Source: Mercurialis annua
Taxonomy: Eukaryota; Streptophyta; Magnoliopsida; Malpighiales; Euphorbiaceae
Reading direction: 5' to 3'
Assembly (NCBI RefSeq): GCF_937616625.2
Contig: NC_065574.1
Coordinates: 7,008,501-7,072,500, forward strand
Length of the DNA: 64,000 bases
The notes beneath the pieces were generated by a model. It was not told where the DNA came from. It ran no database searches and saw only the letters and a program-made list of their open reading frames with translations. The position numbers were made by a program, and so were the translations under genes. Shown here piece after piece: positions 61,011-64,000 of the stretch (positions are counted from its first letter, which is position 1; the number at the start of each line of letters is the position of its first letter).

Positions 61011-64000
61011 CAACAATAGAAATTTATGCCCTATTGAAATAAAATATTTGAAATGCAATATTTCATCAAAAAGTATTTCAAAGACGAAGTTAAAATCGAG
61101 AGTTAATTCTAAGAAAAGATATATGGAAAAACATATGGGTTATACAAGAGTGGGTGGGTCTATGTGATAATATGAAGGCTATAAATGACTAAAAAATATT
61201 AAATTTTTCATGAATATTTCACAAAAATTTAAATCTTTCAGTTTTATCAAATTTGTCCTGAAATGTATGATTTCGTTTTAATTATATCCAATTACACAAT
61301 TTTACTTATGTGGTGCAAAATTACATGTATTTGGTTATTTTTCTAATGAATAATTAAAGCTTTTTTATTTTTTAAACATTTTGATATAATTAATGAATAT
61401 ATATAAAAAATAAAAAAGATAAGTTACTGCTATGTTATATGAGAGTATAATACTAATTTATTTTATTTAGAAAAATTCTTTTTCTAATATATTTATTTAT
61501 CATAAAAAAAATTGAATCGATTTGAGACGGATGAAGTATTATTTGAGATTACTGTTAAGCAATTTAGCATACTTTGAGTATCTTAGAATTAATTATTAAA
61601 ATCTAATTTCTTGTCGACAAGATGGAGAGCATGTCAAAGTTGGTTGGCTTAACATTTAAATGAATAGAGAACCACAGAACAAGATTATTCTCTTCGTACA
61701 CTTAATATTTCAACACTGCAGTTGGACATGAAGGCTTGAACCTTGGTTCAGGCACGCTCTTTTCATTTTTTTCTTTTCTTTTTCTTTTTTTATTGTCCAT
61801 CCGATTTTTAAAGTTTTACTGTGACTAATTCGGATCCCTCATACCCGGCATGGTAAGTGTGTCTGCCAGCAAAAATTTTCTGCATTCACAAAACTCGAAT
61901 CCGAAATTTTGTTTAAATGATATCAAGCCGTTTACTGTTTGAACCAACCCATTGGCTTAATTGTTTCTTTACAAGTACTATTTTGAAAGAATTTAGCCAT
62001 AGGTGGATAGCTTTTAGTTATATTCATGATAAATAATTACGATTATTTGCTCGTGTGTGTTAACAATTCTTAAAATAATTAACTTACTACCCTAAAATTC
62101 ACTTCTACAACACGAAGTTATTCGCCATAAATCTTAATCCTATGTATTGTGAAGTCTATATTGACTCTATCCACCACTCAGCAGTTACTCTCTCAATCTC
62201 ATAAGTAGACAATTTTTTATTTTAGACGTTTCAAGGTGTAGATATTTTTATTTTATTTAAAATATCAATATTAATAATCATTTTTAATTATTATATTTGA
62301 TATAATAATTAATATAATCTAGGGTTGCTCTTTTTTGGAGGCTCATAGTCGTAAATAGCAATAATAACGTAAATTACATAAAAGATAGTAATAATTTAAT
62401 TTTCATATGCATCATTTCCACCTCCATTAATATTCATATATAAAAAAGGATTTCAGAATATTGTTATAAAGTAATATAATATTTTTATTATGTATTTTTA
62501 TTTAGGTATATATTTATAAATAGAAACAATATTTATTAATTTGATTAAGTAAAATTAACTATAGTAAAATATATTTATTTAAATTTTTGTTAATTTGCTA
62601 TCAATAAAAATTAATAATTAATAATTTTTAAATAAATATATATATATATATAATTATATTAAGATATGAATTGTTTAACATAATAAATAATACATAATGG
62701 TAATTCTTCTAAAAAAATTATAATAAAGTCTATAATTGAAAATTTTATTATAAATAAAATAACTTTAAAATGGAGATTAATTGAAGATAGAAACGAGAAA
62801 GAATTACTTTAAAGTTATTGAGAAAAAATATTGGCTTTACGTATATTTAGTTCATGTACTATCATATTTTTAATGAATGTGTCTATATACTAAAAACAGT
62901 TTGCATTTGACATTATAAATTTTATTCAAATTAATTTTTTTGCTTTTGTTATCTATATAAGCACATTGATTTCATTTTTAACAGAAATGGATTAAAAAAT
63001 TAATGTGTTTATAATTAATATTATAAAGGCTTAATATAATTTTTTAATATATAAATCTAATCTTTAAAAATATAACAGTAAAAATATAAAATGCATTATA
63101 ATAATAATATTATTAGGACGGTGGAGGTTCCATATGAAGGCAATGATGTCATGGCATTGCTCACTAAAAATCCCACAAAAATGTTGAGAAGTCAGTCACC
63201 TAACCTAATCAAGACTCGACTATTGCATTTTGAGACTCAGAAAATTGAAAAAGGGCAAGTTGGTGGGTCAGTCCAATGAACCTGAAATTCATAAATTCCA
63301 ATATGTTCTCATTCATGTACATAATTCGGATTCGGATTTAGCTTTTCTTTTTGTTATTTTAATTACCATAATTTTAGTAAAGTACATGAATTTCTTTTTT
63401 TTTTTCTATAAAATAACATTTTCTGTACAAAAATTCAGAACTAAATTAATAGCAAATATTTTATTTTTTATTTTTAATTATGAACAATCATTTATTATAT
63501 AAATTATTTATTATCATATATATCCTTGTTAATTACAGTAGAATGTATTAACAAAAAAATAAAAGTTAAAAGTTAATTTTTTTTACTACATTACATAATA
63601 ATAAATGTAATAAATTTTTTATAAATTAATTTATTTATTTTTAAATAAACTTATTTTTGTTTTTATCTTTGATTGGTTATTGATTTAGGATGGAATGAGT
63701 ATATAACTAGGAAAAAAATATTTATAGATAAATTAATAGTTTTATAATTCAAGTGAGACAATACAAAAGTCAAGATTGTATAAAAGAAAGATTAAAAACA
63801 AAATTATTATACTTAGAAGGAATTCTAATAATGTGGTCTTACTTCCAAAAGCACATGTTTAAGACTAGAACATGTACTTTTCAACCACTTGCGTTTCAAT
63901 GTCAAGTCTGGGTGACATTAGAGTGACCCATTATGTCTCCAAATACTAAATGAAAAAGGCTGAATACATAGTTTGACCTCTGAATTTGTACCCTTTTATC
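61011..64000. other. AT-rich intergenic DNA
   Basis: Nothing supported was found. The open frames at 63091-63279 and 63230-63502 have no domain resemblance and overlap in different frames. A TATATA run lies near 62637-62651. Confidence 0.4.

Noticed and set aside
60761..61167. Gly/Pro-rich open frames on both strands
   Set aside because: Generated by CCCCATCCCC repeats at the end of the hAT element at 60195-61002.

Overview
The window is nuclear DNA from a eudicot plant. It is AT-rich, its genes have many short introns with GT-AG junctions, its intergenic space is full of LTRs, Mutator, hAT and Helitron-type elements, and all recognisable host genes are plant families (ABCC13, HLS1-like, PLMT, PnsB1, a TAG-type glycosylase, WRKY40-like). 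The species cannot be fixed from the sequence. Exon models below were built by hand from splice motifs and reading-frame continuity; in each model the codon phase closes at every junction.

Positions 1-11,040 are a nest of transposons. A solo LTR (521-2732, duplication ATAAT) lies next to a related LTR in inverted orientation (to 4119). The inverted LTR breaks into a Mutator-like element (4120-9513) that carries an open 798-residue transposase gene and a broken plant-mobile-domain (PMD) gene on the minus strand. The outer end of that element holds seven consecutive hairpins. A microsatellite, a Helitron-type 3' end and a foldback MITE follow.

Positions 11,168-28,049 hold a 36-exon ABCC13-type transporter gene on the plus strand. 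Its second intron has all the marks of a U12-type AT-AC intron. Two of its other introns carry MITEs of one family. An HLS1-like acetyltransferase gene (29,553-32,227, minus) follows.

Positions 32,400-43,600 are intergenic: hAT, Harbinger-like and Mutator-like MITEs and a second solo LTR (37,287-38,845), each with a target-site duplication.

Positions 43,620-55,779 are the gene-dense part: PLMT (plus), PnsB1/NDF1 (minus), a TAG-family DNA glycosylase homologue (plus, with a minisatellite in intron 1 and altered active-site positions) and a WRKY40-type factor (minus). The genes serve unrelated functions (phospholipid methylation, chloroplast NDH complex, DNA repair family, stress transcription); nothing suggests a functional cluster.

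Positions 55,780-64,000 are gene-poor: another Mutator-like MITE, a LINE remnant, two neighbouring hAT elements with perfect 8-bp duplications, and AT-rich DNA in which I recognise nothing.
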